From Solibacillus sp. FSL R7-0668 (lineage in GTDB: Bacteria; Bacillota; Bacilli; Bacillales_A; Planococcaceae): a DNA stretch of 64,000 nt. The notes below the pieces were generated by a model. That model did no database searches, was not told where the DNA came from, and worked only from the letters and a program-made list of their open reading frames with translations. Every line of letters begins with the position of its first letter. Positions within the stretch are counted from its first letter, which is position 1. The stretch lies in contig NZ_JBBOUU010000001.1 of NCBI RefSeq assembly GCF_038006205.1, forward strand, positions 2,606,001 through 2,670,000, written 5' to 3'. Positions 55,031 to 64,000 of the stretch are shown here, piece after piece. The translations under genes were made by a program, and so were the position numbers.

Positions 55031-55067
55031 CTATTACACCTCGTTTTAGGTTCTAAATTTTCTGTAA

Positions 55068-55095
55068 ATTATATTAAAATAAATAGGCTGCCCAA
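55068..55095 (-). promoter_or_regulatory. candidate promoter of pheA
   Basis: A perfect TATAAT (55073-55068) has a weak -35 TTGGGC (55095-55090) 16 bases upstream on the minus strand. The -35 lies inside the descending arm of the pheB terminator. Confidence 0.45.
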
Positions 55096-55123
55096 TATGT
55101 CCGAAAACATTGGACAACCTATT
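55082..55123 (-). terminator. terminator of obg-pheB
   Basis: On the minus strand AATAGGTTGTCCAATGTT and the complementary arm ending CAGCCTATT pair over about 17 positions including G-T pairs, followed by TATTTATTTT. Confidence 0.7.
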
Positions 55124-55126
55124 CAA

Positions 55127-55582
55127 TTATAGTGCACCCGAGCTAATTACTTCAGCCGATTCAATAAAATTAAGCTGATTTAAGCTACGAATCAGCTCAT
55201 CCAGCTCACTGATCATGCTTGTTACATCTAATGACAATGTAACATTCGCACGCCCCTGAATTGGGATCGTTTGGTGAATCGTCAGCACATTGCAGTGTGC
55301 ATCTGATACCGTTTCAAGTAATTTGGCAAGTGTGCCTTTACGATCTTGCAATTGGATAAAGACCGTTAAAATACGCTCTTGCACGATTGAATGGAAAGGA
55401 AAAACTGCATCGCGATATTTATAAAATGCACTGCGCGATAAGTCAACTTGCTTTACGGCATCCCATATTGAAGCAACTGATCCATTTTGTAAGAGCTGTT
55501 TGGCCTCTAATGTTTTTTGCATGGCATCCGTTAACACGTCTTCACGCACTAAATAATATCGTTGATTCGCTACGTTTTTCAT
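55127..55582 (-). CDS. pheB: ACT-domain protein PheB
   Basis: A 151-residue protein with an N-terminal part that looks helix-turn-helix-like (VASIWDAVKQVDLSRSAFYKYRDAV) and a C-terminal ACT domain (ILTVFIQLQDRKGTLAKLLETV). It is annotated as a regulatory protein for phenylalanine metabolism in Bacillus, although the mechanism is unproven. GAGGG precedes the ATG. It sits between obg and pheA as in Bacillus subtilis. Confidence 0.9.
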   Translation of the reverse strand: MKNVANQRYYLVREDVLTDAMQKTLEAKQLLQNGSVASIWDAVKQVDLSRSAFYKYRDAVFPFHSIVQERILTVFIQLQDRKGTLAKLLETVSDAHCNVLTIHQTIPIQGRANVTLSLDVTSMISELDELIRSLNQLNFIESAEVISSGAL

Positions 55583-55599
55583 TAAGATCCCTCACTTCA

Positions 55600-56889
55600 T
55601 TAGTCAACAAAGTCAAATTCGAATTCCATTAAACGAACAGTGTCGCCATTTTCAGCGCCTCGTTTACGTAATTCTTCGTCTACGCCCATTGCACGTAATT
55701 GACGAGCAAATCGGCGAATACCATCTTCACGGCTGAAGTCTGTCATTTTAAATAGACGTTCGATTGTGTAACCAGAAAGCACGAATGAACCGTCATCATC
55801 ACGCGTGATTTCAAAATCAACACCTTTAGATTCGTGTTTATATAGTACGACTGCATCTGATTCTTCATCTACTACTTCATGTAATAAGAATTCTGGTGTT
55901 ACTTCTAGTAAGTCTGCTACTTCGAATAATAACGGCTTTAATCCTTGACGAGAAACAGCTGAAATTGGGAAGACCTTTACATCGTCGCCCACTTTCTTTT
56001 TAAACTCTACTAAGTTTTCCTCTGCATCTGGCATATCCATTTTATTCGCTACCACGATTTGTGGACGCTCTAACAGACGTAAGTTGTATTGCTCAAGCTC
56101 GTTATTAATCGTTACGTAATCTTCGTAAGGATCGCGACCTTCCATACCACTCATATCAATTACGTGTACAATAACACGTGTACGCTCGATATGGCGTAAA
56201 AATTGCATCCCTAATCCAACACCTTGGTGCGCGCCTTCGATTAGTCCTGGTAAGTCTGCCATAGCAAACGAACGGCCATCCTCTGTTTCAACCATTCCTA
56301 AGTTGGGCACGATTGTTGTAAAGTGATAGGCACCAATTTTTGGCTTCGCTGAAGAGACTACCGATAATAATGTTGATTTACCGACTGATGGGAAACCAAC
56401 TAATCCAACGTCCGCTAATACTTTTAGTTCTAAAATAACTTCTAACTCTTGACCTGGCTCACCTTTTTCAGCTAGCTCTGGTGCTGGGTTTGATGGTGTT
56501 GCAAAACGACAGTTACCACGTCCACCACGCCCAGCTTTTGCGATAATCGCCTGCTGGCCATGCTCAACTAAGTCTGCGATTACATTTTTAGTTTCTGCAT
56601 TAACAACAACTGTTCCAGGCGGTACTTTAACGATTAGGTCCTCTGCACGACGTCCATGCATGCCTTTACTCATCCCATGCTCGCCGCGCTCAGCTTTAAA
56701 GTGACGCTTGTAACGGAAATCCATTAGCGTACGTAAGCCTTCTTCTACCTCAAAAATAACATTCCCACCACGGGCACCATCGCCACCTGCTGGACCACCA
56801 TTTGGTACATATTTTTCACGGCGAAACGCGACCATTCCGTCTCCACCGTCTCCACCTTTAACGTAAATCTTTACGTGATCGACAAACAT
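55600..56889 (-). CDS. obg: Obg (CgtA) GTPase
   Basis: Obg is an essential GTPase in 50S assembly and stress and sporulation signalling. The 429-residue protein has the glycine-rich N-terminal domain ([20 protein letters not shown] region), the G domain with G1 GFPSVGKST near 165, G3 DLPG and G4 NKMD, and the C-terminal OCT domain ending in [15 protein letters not shown] at 56889 follows GAGGAG by eight bases; the GTG at 56898 overlaps that site. It begins within a few bases of the spo0B stop. Confidence 0.96.
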   Translation of the reverse strand: MFVDHVKIYVKGGDGGDGMVAFRREKYVPNGGPAGGDGARGGNVIFEVEEGLRTLMDFRYKRHFKAERGEHGMSKGMHGRRAEDLIVKVPPGTVVVNAETKNVIADLVEHGQQAIIAKAGRGGRGNCRFATPSNPAPELAEKGEPGQELEVILELKVLADVGLVGFPSVGKSTLLSVVSSAKPKIGAYHFTTIVPNLGMVETEDGRSFAMADLPGLIEGAHQGVGLGMQFLRHIERTRVIVHVIDMSGMEGRDPYEDYVTINNELEQYNLRLLERPQIVVANKMDMPDAEENLVEFKKKVGDDVKVFPISAVSRQGLKPLLFEVADLLEVTPEFLLHEVVDEESDAVVLYKHESKGVDFEITRDDDGSFVLSGYTIERLFKMTDFSREDGIRRFARQLRAMGVDEELRKRGAENGDTVRLMEFEFDFVD

Positions 56890-56894
56890 TGCTT

Positions 56895-57419
56895 TCACTC
56901 CTCATAATTACGAACAACATACTTCCATATAGTATCGGTTTGCTCATATGTTTTCACTTCAAAAATTGTTTCTTCTATTGGAAATGGTGTCATTTGCCAA
57001 TTCCCGCTTAAATGGAATGTTATCGACCATTCCTTGTCATTTGCTTCAATGTTCAACTGTAATTGATGCATCGTATAAGGGTCAAGCGCATCATAAACAT
57101 GAATAATTGTCTTTTCCAAGTATTGTACAATTGCCTCATCGTACGCCTCCTTAATGGAAGATTGTACATCACTTATGAGTTGCAATTGTAAAGCAGGGTA
57201 GCGCCAATGAACAGTTTGTAGCCATTCTACTGTATTCTTTAAGCCAAGGCGATTGATGTTTGATAGGATTTTACAATGTTCAGATTGTTGTAAAATCACT
57301 TTTTTAGCATCCTCTACTCTTCCTAGATCTAAATTCATTTGAATTAGATGAAGCTGATTTAAATAATCGTGATTAGCGTAACGTAACGCTTCACTAACAG
57401 TTAGTTTGGAAACGACCAT
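56895..57419 (-). CDS. spo0B: Spo0B phosphotransferase
   Basis: Spo0B passes phosphate from Spo0F to Spo0A in the sporulation phosphorelay. The 174-residue protein has the phospho-acceptor helix [20 protein letters not shown], with the His near residue 17, and a degenerate kinase-like C-terminal domain. The start at 57419 has GGAG eight bases upstream. Its position between rpmA and obg is diagnostic; sequence similarity to better-known Spo0B is otherwise modest. Confidence 0.85.
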   Translation of the reverse strand: MVVSKLTVSEALRYANHDYLNQLHLIQMNLDLGRVEDAKKVILQQSEHCKILSNINRLGLKNTVEWLQTVHWRYPALQLQLISDVQSSIKEAYDEAIVQYLEKTIIHVYDALDPYTMHQLQLNIEANDKEWSITFHLSGNWQMTPFPIEETIFEVKTYEQTDTIWKYVVRNYEE

Positions 57420-57451
57420 TTTGCACACTCCATAATAAATATTCGTTATTT

Positions 57452-57460
57452 AGTATAACA
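57452..57460 (-). promoter_or_regulatory. possible extended -10 promoter of spo0B
   Basis: TGTTATACT (57460-57452) fits TGnTATAAT with one mismatch, 33 bases upstream of the spo0B start and downstream of the rpmA terminator. Confidence 0.4.
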
Positions 57461-57535
57461 AGTTTTCATACATTTTTCTCTTCATACCTCACACGAAAAT
57501 CGTATTCAATACTTAAGAAAACTTCAATCATTCAT

Positions 57536-57570
57536 CCAAAAAAAAGGACTGCAATAAATGCAGTCCTTTA
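57536..57570 (-). terminator. terminator of rplU-prp-rpmA
   Basis: AAAGGACTGCA (57543-57553) and TGCAGTCCTTT (57559-57569) pair perfectly around ATAAA. A run of T follows on the minus strand. Confidence 0.88.
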
Positions 57571-57580
57571 ATTGCAAAAA

Positions 57581-58232
<652 letters not shown>

Positions 58233-58243
58233 AATTTCACCTA

Positions 58244-58552
58244 TTAAGCGTTGATTGCTTCAACTACTAATTTAGTGTATGGTTGACGGTGACCTTGTTT
58301 ACGACGGTAGTTTTTCTTCGCTTTCATTTTGAAAACAGTAATTTTCTTTTGCTTACCTTCTTTAACAACTTTAGCTGTTACAGTAGCGCCAGCAACAGTT
58401 GGAGCTCCAACTTTAACTGTTTCTCCACCTACGAATAAAACTTTGTCAAAAGTAACGATTTCGTCAGCAGCTACACCTAGTTTTTCAACGTAGATTTCTT
58501 GACCTGCTTCAACTTTGATTTGTTTACCACCAGTTTCGATAATTGCGTACAT
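58244..58552 (-). CDS. rplU: ribosomal protein L21
   Basis: L21 binds 23S rRNA in the 50S subunit. The 102-residue protein begins [18 protein letters not shown] and ends with the signature [22 protein letters not shown] precedes the ATG. Expression is probably controlled by the upstream leader RNA. It is the first gene of the rplU-prp-rpmA operon. Confidence 0.97.
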   Translation of the reverse strand: MYAIIETGGKQIKVEAGQEIYVEKLGVAADEIVTFDKVLFVGGETVKVGAPTVAGATVTAKVVKEGKQKKITVFKMKAKKNYRRKQGHRQPYTKLVVEAINA

Positions 58553-58555
58553 TAA

Positions 58556-58660
58556 AATGCACCTCCTCTTAGACTCAGACTCGCCCGGAATTGCAGGTGA
58601 CCATAAAAGATACTTAAAACCTGTTCAGCGCGGTTGCAGTAGCACGGGTGCTACAAACAA
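58556..58660 (-). promoter_or_regulatory. ribosomal protein L21 leader RNA
   Basis: The 5' leader of rplU contains a GTAGCA/TGCTAC hairpin around CCCG (about 58650-58635) and a second pairing CAGGT/ACCTG enclosing the middle of the leader, then the GAGGAGG site. Position and layout fit the L21 leader family described in Bacillus; I judged this by recognition only. Confidence 0.65.
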
Positions 58661-58670
58661 TAACATTAAA

Positions 58671-58699
58671 ATACTACCATACCAAAATTCTTAAGTCAA
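58671..58699 (-). promoter_or_regulatory. candidate promoter of rplU
   Basis: TTGACT (58699-58694, five of six) and TAGTAT (58676-58671, four of six) are 17 bases apart on the minus strand. The -35 lies inside the last codons of spoIVFB. Confidence 0.55.
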
Positions 58700-59302
58700 C
58701 CGGTTCATCACATGTTTTTCAAATGCTGAACGGTATTTTCGAATTCTCCAATCTGCTATTACTTTGCTCCATAAGAAAATACTTACAACAACGAAAGGAA
58801 GAGATTGTGGTAGTAAATATAATAGTACGATAATTGTGACTGTAAGTAAATAGAAAGAGTTGGAGACATAATATTCAAATAATTTAGAATGAGCGTAACG
58901 ATTTAGTAAAGTAAAACAAAGTATTCTGCCACCATCAAGTGGCCAAATAGGCAATAAGTTCAAACATAAAATAAAAAACTGAATTTCGATAAACAACTCT
59001 TTTAATAAGGGTGGCAATAAAAAACTAAGCGCTATGCCTATTATTGTTGCAATAGGTCCGCCCATCGCAACGACAATCAATTTCCGATAAGATAATTGCA
59101 TTTCGTGCTTCAAAGTCATTTCCCCACCATATGGCATTATTTTGCATGTCTCCACTTGAACGCCGACACATTTTGCCGCTAGAAAATGACCAAGCTCGTG
59201 GATCACTAGCGAAATCATTACCGCACTGTACATGGCAATATCGCCATAAAGGGCAATCAACAATAAAAGCAATAAAAATGCTGGATGAATGGAATACTTC
59301 AT
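58691..59302 (-). CDS. spoIVFB: SpoIVFB pro-sigma-K protease (site-2 family)
   Basis: SpoIVFB is the intramembrane metalloprotease that cleaves pro-sigma-K. The 203-residue protein has the zinc motif HELGH near residue 36 and NLLPIWPLDGGR near 115, the third ligand site, within six or so membrane spans. It stops shortly after the last span (WRIRKYRSAF) and lacks the C-terminal CBS domain that makes the Bacillus subtilis protein about 288 residues. The start directly abuts the spoIVFA stop. Confidence 0.9.
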   Translation of the reverse strand: MKYSIHPAFLLLLLLIALYGDIAMYSAVMISLVIHELGHFLAAKCVGVQVETCKIMPYGGEMTLKHEMQLSYRKLIVVAMGGPIATIIGIALSFLLPPLLKELFIEIQFFILCLNLLPIWPLDGGRILCFTLLNRYAHSKLFEYYVSNSFYLLTVTIIVLLYLLPQSLPFVVVSIFLWSKVIADWRIRKYRSAFEKHVMNRLT

Positions 59303-59851
59303 TTAAATTTCGCGATCCTTTAACCACTTTGTAGTTTGCTCCATATTCCAAATAACACCGTCTTTTTCAATTTGAATATAAAGCTCCCCACCTTTTTTCG
59401 TTGCAATAACGGTTCCTTGACCAACTGTTGTATACGGCAATACATAAAATTCATCAACAAAGCCAAATGTCATCGTCATTCCATTATCATAAATTACCGA
59501 AATCGATTTTCCGTTGTATTGCGTATGACCCGTAAAAATAATCAGTCCGTCATAAAGCGCATTTAAAACAAAAGGTTCCTTATACGTTAATAAAAAGCCT
59601 TCATTAAAGCGTTCGATTGTTTCGAACATTTGCAATTGCTCCACTGAATTATGAGCTGTCACAGTAATTTGCTGGTCCTTTGGCTGTGTGAAAGCGATAA
59701 CTAGTTTGCGCATATACAGCAAATCATCCGAGCTATAAACAATTTTATTAATCGCTCGCTTTATTGTTAAATCGCCAAAATGATTCGCGCCTGCAATGCC
59801 AAGAAAAAGAGCGATTGCGATGAGCCATTGCCATTTTTTCAAGCTCACCAT
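59303..59851 (-). CDS. spoIVFA: SpoIVFA-like inhibitor of SpoIVFB
   Basis: SpoIVFA anchors and holds SpoIVFB inactive until the forespore signal arrives. The protein of about 182 residues has one membrane span (WLIAIALFLGIAGANHF) and a LytM/M23-like extracytoplasmic domain (NGKSISVIYDNGMTMTFGFVDE) lacking the zinc histidines. The ATG at 59851 follows AAAGGAT. Its stop abuts spoIVFB. It is shorter than the Bacillus subtilis protein (about 264). Confidence 0.85.
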   Translation of the reverse strand: MVSLKKWQWLIAIALFLGIAGANHFGDLTIKRAINKIVYSSDDLLYMRKLVIAFTQPKDQQITVTAHNSVEQLQMFETIERFNEGFLLTYKEPFVLNALYDGLIIFTGHTQYNGKSISVIYDNGMTMTFGFVDEFYVLPYTTVGQGTVIATKKGGELYIQIEKDGVIWNMEQTTKWLKDREI

Positions 59852-59894
59852 CCTATCCTTTTTTTCTCTAGTATATGCTTCATACAAAAGTGCA

Positions 59895-59941
59895 TGAAAA
59901 AAGGAACGCTAAAAGTTTTTTTGACCTTTAGCATTCCTCTG
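59895..59941 (-). terminator. minD terminator
   Basis: GGAACGCTAAAAG (59903-59915) pairs with CTTTAGCATTCC (59926-59937). On the minus strand T6 follows. It separates the mre-min operon from spoIVFA. Confidence 0.85.
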
Positions 59942-59946
59942 ATTCA

Positions 59947-60831
59947 TTACTTAAATAATGATTTTATTTTAGCCAATACGCCTTTTGGTTGTTCGTCCTC
60001 TAATGTCATTAGGGGCACAGAATCCCCTAAAATACGGCGTGCAATATTACGGTAGCCTAATGAAGCTTTGTTACTTGGATCCATCACAATAGGCTCTCCT
60101 TTATTGGAAGAGCTGATAACATCCTCGCTATCTACAATAATCCCTAATAAATCGATGGATAGATGCGTCGTTACCTCGGTAATGTCCATCGCATCCCCAT
60201 TATTCATTAAGTGCTTACGAATACGGTTAATAATTAATTTTGGCGGTTCAATTGGCTCTTGTTCAAGCAATCCAATAATGCGATCTGCGTCACGTACAGC
60301 TGAAATTTCAGGTGTTGTCACGACAATCGCTCGATCCGCACCCGCAACAGCATTACGGTAGCCTTGCTCAATTCCCGCTGGACAGTCGATTAATACATAG
60401 TCAAAATCACGCTTTAATTCGTCAACTAATGCCTTCATTTGCTCAGGATTTATTGCATTTTTATCTGTATTTTGAGCAGCTGGTAATAAGTATAAACGAT
60501 CATCTACACGTTTATCTTTCACGAGTGCTTGATGTGTTTTACAGCGCCCTTCAATCACATCGACTAAATCATAAATAATGCGATTTTCTAACCCTAAAAT
60601 AACATCTAAGTTACGTAGCCCGATATCAGTATCGACTAAACATACCTTTTTTCCTTGCAGTGCTAATGCAGTTCCAAGGTTAGCGGTTGTCGTCGTCTTC
60701 CCTACGCCACCTTTTCCTGATGTTACTACGATTGCTTCTCCCACATTAGCGGCCCCTTCCTTATGTAAGGTAGCATCTTGAGTAATTGCTTCATCAATAT
60801 TCTTTGCGAATAATAGCTCTTCTTCACTCAT
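59947..60831 (-). CDS. minD: septum-site determining ATPase MinD
   Basis: MinD is the membrane ATPase that recruits MinC to block polar division. The deviant Walker A KGGVGKTT, DTDIGLRNLD, and the C-terminal amphipathic helix (GVLAKIKSLF) are present. Two starts are plausible. ATG at 60831 follows AAAGGAGG by seven bases, directly after the minC stop, and gives 294 residues. GTG at 60744 follows AAGGAAGGGG by eight bases and gives the usual 265-residue form. The extra 29 residues are acidic and not seen in Bacillus subtilis MinD. Confidence 0.93.
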   Translation of the reverse strand: MSEEELLFAKNIDEAITQDATLHKEGAANVGEAIVVTSGKGGVGKTTTTANLGTALALQGKKVCLVDTDIGLRNLDVILGLENRIIYDLVDVIEGRCKTHQALVKDKRVDDRLYLLPAAQNTDKNAINPEQMKALVDELKRDFDYVLIDCPAGIEQGYRNAVAGADRAIVVTTPEISAVRDADRIIGLLEQEPIEPPKLIINRIRKHLMNNGDAMDITEVTTHLSIDLLGIIVDSEDVISSSNKGEPIVMDPSNKASLGYRNIARRILGDSVPLMTLEDEQPKGVLAKIKSLFK

Positions 60832-61500
60832 TTAGCTTCCTCCTTTAAATGTTGATAAATTCGGTCGAATATTTCTTAATTCTTGGATTCGGTCATAGGA
60901 AATCGTACCATCTTCGCTTATATAGGCAAAGACTTGATGCATATGATCTAAAATATAATTGCTTTCATTTGTCATAACCTCGACAAAATTGGCGATTAAC
61001 ACATGTGTTGGCTCAAAATGTGAAGCAAAAACAATGGCTTCTTCATTACCATTTGCACCAGCATGAACAATCCCCTTCAGTTTTCCGGCTATATGAACAT
61101 TGCCTCCTGCTTCGACACGTCCATTTGGATTGACATCACCTAAAATTAGAAGATCTCCCGTTGCACGCAAAACTTGCCCAGAACGTACAATACCAACAAA
61201 TGTTTCAAAGTGGCTGGATTTCACCTGCTCTAGACTTTCTTCTACAGTGAGAACATCACTTTGAATATTTTTCACACGGTATTTTTGATGTTTCTCGACA
61301 GCTTCAATGAGCTGCTCCTTTTGTTCGGGCGTACAGTAACGTTTTCCTATGTGCAATTGTACATCTATTTTACCATCAAGATGTCCATCTGTAACTTTTT
61401 TTCCGAGTTCTTCAAGCAATTCCGTATAAGAGCATTGATCGTCTAAACGAAGGACTAAGCCATCCTTCGTCCCTTTAATATGGACAAGTTGCTTCTTCAT
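60832..61500 (-). CDS. minC: septum-site determining protein MinC
   Basis: MinC inhibits FtsZ assembly. The 222-residue protein has an N-terminal MinC domain (LVHIKGTKDGLVLRLDD) and the C-terminal beta-helix domain (IVRSGQVLRATGDLLILGDVNPNG region, GGNVHIAGKLKGIVHAG). The ATG at 61500 has GAGGTG 12 bases upstream; the in-frame extension to 61578 is not supported. It follows mreD and abuts minD. Confidence 0.94.
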   Translation of the reverse strand: MKKQLVHIKGTKDGLVLRLDDQCSYTELLEELGKKVTDGHLDGKIDVQLHIGKRYCTPEQKEQLIEAVEKHQKYRVKNIQSDVLTVEESLEQVKSSHFETFVGIVRSGQVLRATGDLLILGDVNPNGRVEAGGNVHIAGKLKGIVHAGANGNEEAIVFASHFEPTHVLIANFVEVMTNESNYILDHMHQVFAYISEDGTISYDRIQELRNIRPNLSTFKGGS

Positions 61501-61586
61501 AACAAATTCCGTCACCTCGCGCCAAATTATTATGAAAAGAAACAATCCAAAATAACGTGAATTGTTTCTTTTCATCATGTTGCCAC

Positions 61587-62102
61587 TTAAGCGCGTTGAA
61601 ATACGCGAGCGCTAATACAATATTTAAACGCCCAGGCAAGCATTATTAAAAATAAAAAGTTTGCAATTAAAGTTGGAGCTAATCGATAAATTAAAAATGG
61701 TTGTAATGCCATCGTAGTAAACTGAATTATATAGAAAAATTCATATAAAACCACTTCTAATATCGCTAACAGCCCAAGAGATAAAAATGTTGTAAATAGT
61801 AAATGCGCCTCAACACGTTTTACAAACCACGCTGCAATAAAGCAAATGGCAGGATATAAAACAGTGTAGAGCCCAATAATATTAATATAAAATACGTCAA
61901 AGCATAGTCCAAAGATCAACCCGTAAATCATGGCCTTTTTACGACTATAGTAAATGGCTAAAAAGATTAAATACAATATTAAAAAACGCGGAATTAAATA
62001 ATACGTGCTGTTATTCCACTGAAGCGGTGAAAACATCGCAAACTCAGATTCTACTAAAAATAATAGTATTCCAACAAGTACAATCACTAATCGAGTGAGC
62101 AT
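61587..62102 (-). CDS. mreD: rod shape-determining protein MreD
   Basis: MreD is the integral membrane partner of the rod elongation complex. The 171-residue protein has five or six membrane spans and the MreD pattern (IPRFLILYLIFLAIYYSRKKAMIYGLIFG). Its ATG overlaps the mreC stop by one base (TAATG), indicating coupling. Confidence 0.93.
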   Translation of the reverse strand: MLTRLVIVLVGILLFLVESEFAMFSPLQWNNSTYYLIPRFLILYLIFLAIYYSRKKAMIYGLIFGLCFDVFYINIIGLYTVLYPAICFIAAWFVKRVEAHLLFTTFLSLGLLAILEVVLYEFFYIIQFTTMALQPFLIYRLAPTLIANFLFLIMLAWAFKYCISARVFQRA

Positions 62103-63022
62103 TATTCATCCCCCTCGGCAGTTGCCTCGTCTACTTTATTTGTTAAATCTGCATTTGTTGCATTGCCATCAGAGCCATCAACTGCTGTCATTTTACGCTT
62201 TGCAATAATGACATTTTCTAGCATCGAAAAGTCTGCTGCAGGCTTTACATAGGCCATTTTCGTCAGACCAAAGTCATCAGTCGTCACTTCGGTAATCTCA
62301 CCGATGAGCACACCTTTCGGGAAAATCCCCCCTAAACCTGATGACAGTACTTTTTCGCCTTCTTTTATTTTCAGTTTTGAATCAATGCGCTTTAATAATA
62401 ATTCGTTACGCTCGACGTCATAACCTTCAATTAAACCATGAATTTCTTCATTGTTTTCACCAAAGACAATTGCGGAAACACGGTAATTTTCGTTGTTCGT
62501 ATATAGTAGCTCGACTTCAGAGGTATACGGTGTCACGACTACAATTTTACCGATTAGCCCACGCGTTGTCATAACTGCCATGTTCTTTTCAACACCGTTT
62601 GCCGTTCCTTTGTTTAAAATAATCTTATCTTCCCATTGATCAGGGTTTCTTGCAATGACCGTCGCCTGAATCGGGTCAAAATCACGTAAGCCTTCCTCTA
62701 CTTTGGCAAGCTCACGTAATGTAGCATTTTCAGCCTTTAACGTACTTACTTCCGCCTGTAAAACGGCGAAATCCTCTAAGCGCATTTTTAAGCGTTGATT
62801 TTCCTCGTACGTATTCATGAGCGAGTCAATATTGCTAAAAATACCCGTTATGTAGTTTGTTGGCTTTGCGACAAGTGATTGTGCAAAGCCAACTGTATCT
62901 TTAATAATTTTTTCGGGTAATGTTGCGTTATGACGATCACGCAAAGAGAAACCAATCAATGCCACTAGAAAAATTACACTTACTAAAAGTATGATTAATT
63001 TTTTATTTGTTAAGTGTGGCAT
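62102..63022 (-). CDS. mreC: rod shape-determining protein MreC
   Basis: MreC links MreB filaments to the periplasmic-side synthesis machinery. The 306-residue protein has an N-terminal membrane span (LIILLVSVIFLVALIGF), a coiled coil at about 70-110 and a double beta-barrel (IARNPDQWEDKIILNKG, GLIGKIV, LSSGLGGIFPKGVLIG). The C terminus is an acidic low-complexity tail. AAGGAGG precedes the ATG. Confidence 0.95.
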   Translation of the reverse strand: MPHLTNKKLIILLVSVIFLVALIGFSLRDRHNATLPEKIIKDTVGFAQSLVAKPTNYITGIFSNIDSLMNTYEENQRLKMRLEDFAVLQAEVSTLKAENATLRELAKVEEGLRDFDPIQATVIARNPDQWEDKIILNKGTANGVEKNMAVMTTRGLIGKIVVVTPYTSEVELLYTNNENYRVSAIVFGENNEEIHGLIEGYDVERNELLLKRIDSKLKIKEGEKVLSSGLGGIFPKGVLIGEITEVTTDDFGLTKMAYVKPAADFSMLENVIIAKRKMTAVDGSDGNATNADLTNKVDEATAEGDE

Positions 63023-63036
63023 AAGAATAGGCCTCC

Positions 63037-64000
63037 TTATTTTGATTGTTGAGCACGAATAAGATCGATATTATCTAGTGCTTTACCCGTACCAATTGCT
63101 ACACAGTCCAATGGGCTTTCGGCAATAAATACAGGCATTTTTGTTTCATCGCTAATCACTTTATCTAAGTTACGTAATAATGCGCCACCACCTGTTAATA
63201 CGATGCCGCGCTCCATTACGTCTGCTGATAATTCTGGCGGTGTTTGCTCTAATGTTTTCTTTACGCCATCTAAAATCGCTACAATTGCCTCGTGTAATGA
63301 CTTAGAAATTTCATCAGATGTAATTTCAATTGTTTTTGGTAGACCTGTAACTAAGTCACGACCACGAATTTCCATTGTTTCTGCTGGACCTTCTGCACGT
63401 GCTGTACCGATTTCTACTTTTACTTGTTCGGCCGTACGTTCTCCGATTGTTAAGTTATATGTTTTGCGGATATAAGCGATAATCGAATGATCCATTGCAT
63501 CCCCGCCTACACGTACCGATTCACTTGTTACGATACCACCTAATGAAATAACCGCAACCTCAGTTGTACCGCCACCAATATCAACGACCATAGAACCTGT
63601 TGGCTCCCAAACTGGTAAATTTGCACCGATTGCTGCTGCAAATGGCTCTTCAATCGTAAATGCTTCTTTTGCACCTGCTTGTCGAGACGCGTCGATTACT
63701 GCACGTTGTTCCACTGATGTTATGCCAAAGGGTACACAAATCATGACATTTGGCTTCTTCCAGTTAGAACCAGATGCCTTCATTGATTCACGTAAATAGT
63801 ATTGAATCATAGCTGTTGTAATTTCAAAATCAGCAATTACTCCATCCTTCATAGGACGAATGGCTACGATTGAACCTGGTGTACGACCGATCATATTTTT
63901 AGCATCATTACCTACCGCAACGATATCTCCAGTTTTTGTATTTTTTGCTACTACTGAAGGCTCACGTAATACGATCCCTTTTCCTTTAACAAATACTAAT
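63037..64000 (-). CDS. mreB: rod shape-determining protein MreB (partial, 5' end outside window)
   Basis: MreB is the actin-like filament that guides lateral wall growth. The frame continues past the window edge: the last codons read [18 protein letters not shown], so only about the first 20 residues are missing. The phosphate-binding loop [17 protein letters not shown] and the C-terminal block [15 protein letters not shown] are present. It heads the mreB-mreC-mreD-minC-minD operon. Confidence 0.96.
   Translation of the reverse strand, partial: LVFVKGKGIVLREPSVVAKNTKTGDIVAVGNDAKNMIGRTPGSIVAIRPMKDGVIADFEITTAMIQYYLRESMKASGSNWKKPNVMICVPFGITSVEQRAVIDASRQAGAKEAFTIEEPFAAAIGANLPVWEPTGSMVVDIGGGTTEVAVISLGGIVTSESVRVGGDAMDHSIIAYIRKTYNLTIGERTAEQVKVEIGTARAEGPAETMEIRGRDLVTGLPKTIEITSDEISKSLHEAIVAILDGVKKTLEQTPPELSADVMERGIVLTGGGALLRNLDKVISDETKMPVFIAESPLDCVAIGTGKALDNIDLIRAQQSK

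Overview
The window is a vegetative core-genome segment of a low-GC, endospore-forming, rod-shaped member of the Firmicutes. Gene content and order match Bacillales: the yqeG-to-comE block, trmR-trhP1-trhP2-udk-greA, alaS-ireB-ruvX, relA-dtd, secDF-comN-spoVB, yajC-tgt-queA-ruvBA, pheA-pheB-obg-spo0B, rpmA-prp-rplU-spoIVFBA and minDC-mreDCB. Several traits suggest a Planococcaceae-type genus (Lysinibacillus/Solibacillus-like): no comER, compact spoIVF proteins, an orphan eukaryotic-type hisA and an uninterrupted sigK. That taxonomic placement is inference. Most genes are on the minus strand.

Layout. 1-10.7 kb: yqzM, the DNA-uptake operon comEA-comEB-comEC, the ribosome-assembly/NAD/shikimate cluster yqeG-yqeH-aroE-yhbY-nadD-yqeK-rsfS-yqeM, and the divergent phospholipid pair psd/pssA. 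10.7-17.4 kb: intact sigK, mtnN, yrrS, greA, udk and the wobble-uridine tRNA modification genes. 17.66-19.25 kb: a complete IS4-type insertion sequence with terminal repeats and a 7-bp target duplication. 19.3-25.5 kb: mltG, two DUF1292 genes, ruvX, ireB, and alaS with a T-box leader and a consensus promoter. 25.5-32.1 kb: an accessory-like stretch with an MFS transporter divergent from a Crp/Fnr-type regulator, recD2, the orphan eukaryotic-type hisA, and a manganese-catalase operon. 32.2-48 kb: dtd, relA, apt, recJ, lapA-like, secDF, comN, spoVB, yrbG, yajC, tgt, queA, ruvB and ruvA. 48-53.6 kb: a kinase-like gene coupled to safA, orphan niaR, a three-gene ECF sigma/HTH/SEDS operon, and an HD-hydrolase gene. 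53.7-64 kb: DCC protein, pheA, pheB, obg, spo0B, L27/Prp/L21 with leader RNA, spoIVFB-spoIVFA, minD-minC, mreD-mreC and the 3' part of mreB, cut by the window edge.

How the genes work together. Sporulation is a recurring theme: spo0B (phosphorelay), sigK and its membrane protease complex SpoIVFA/SpoIVFB, spoVB (spore envelope lipid flippase) and safA (coat). Cell shape and division are represented by mreBCD, minCD, mltG and a SEDS-family protein under a probable ECF sigma. Translation and RNA modification are represented by alaS, dtd, tgt/queA, trmR/trhP1/trhP2, rsfS, yqeH, obg, L21, L27 and prp.

I found no rRNA, tRNA, CRISPR or prophage genes. The only mobile element is the single IS. I see no obviously unprecedented large system. 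The observations most worth follow-up are the ECF-sigma/HTH/SEDS operon with its own ECF-type promoter, the orphan eukaryotic-type HisA, the ribosome-binding site buried in a terminator hairpin with a sigma-K-like -10 in its loop, the CBS-less SpoIVFB and the possible 29-residue N-terminal extension of MinD. All positions come from reading the sequence. Family assignments are by recognition without a database search.
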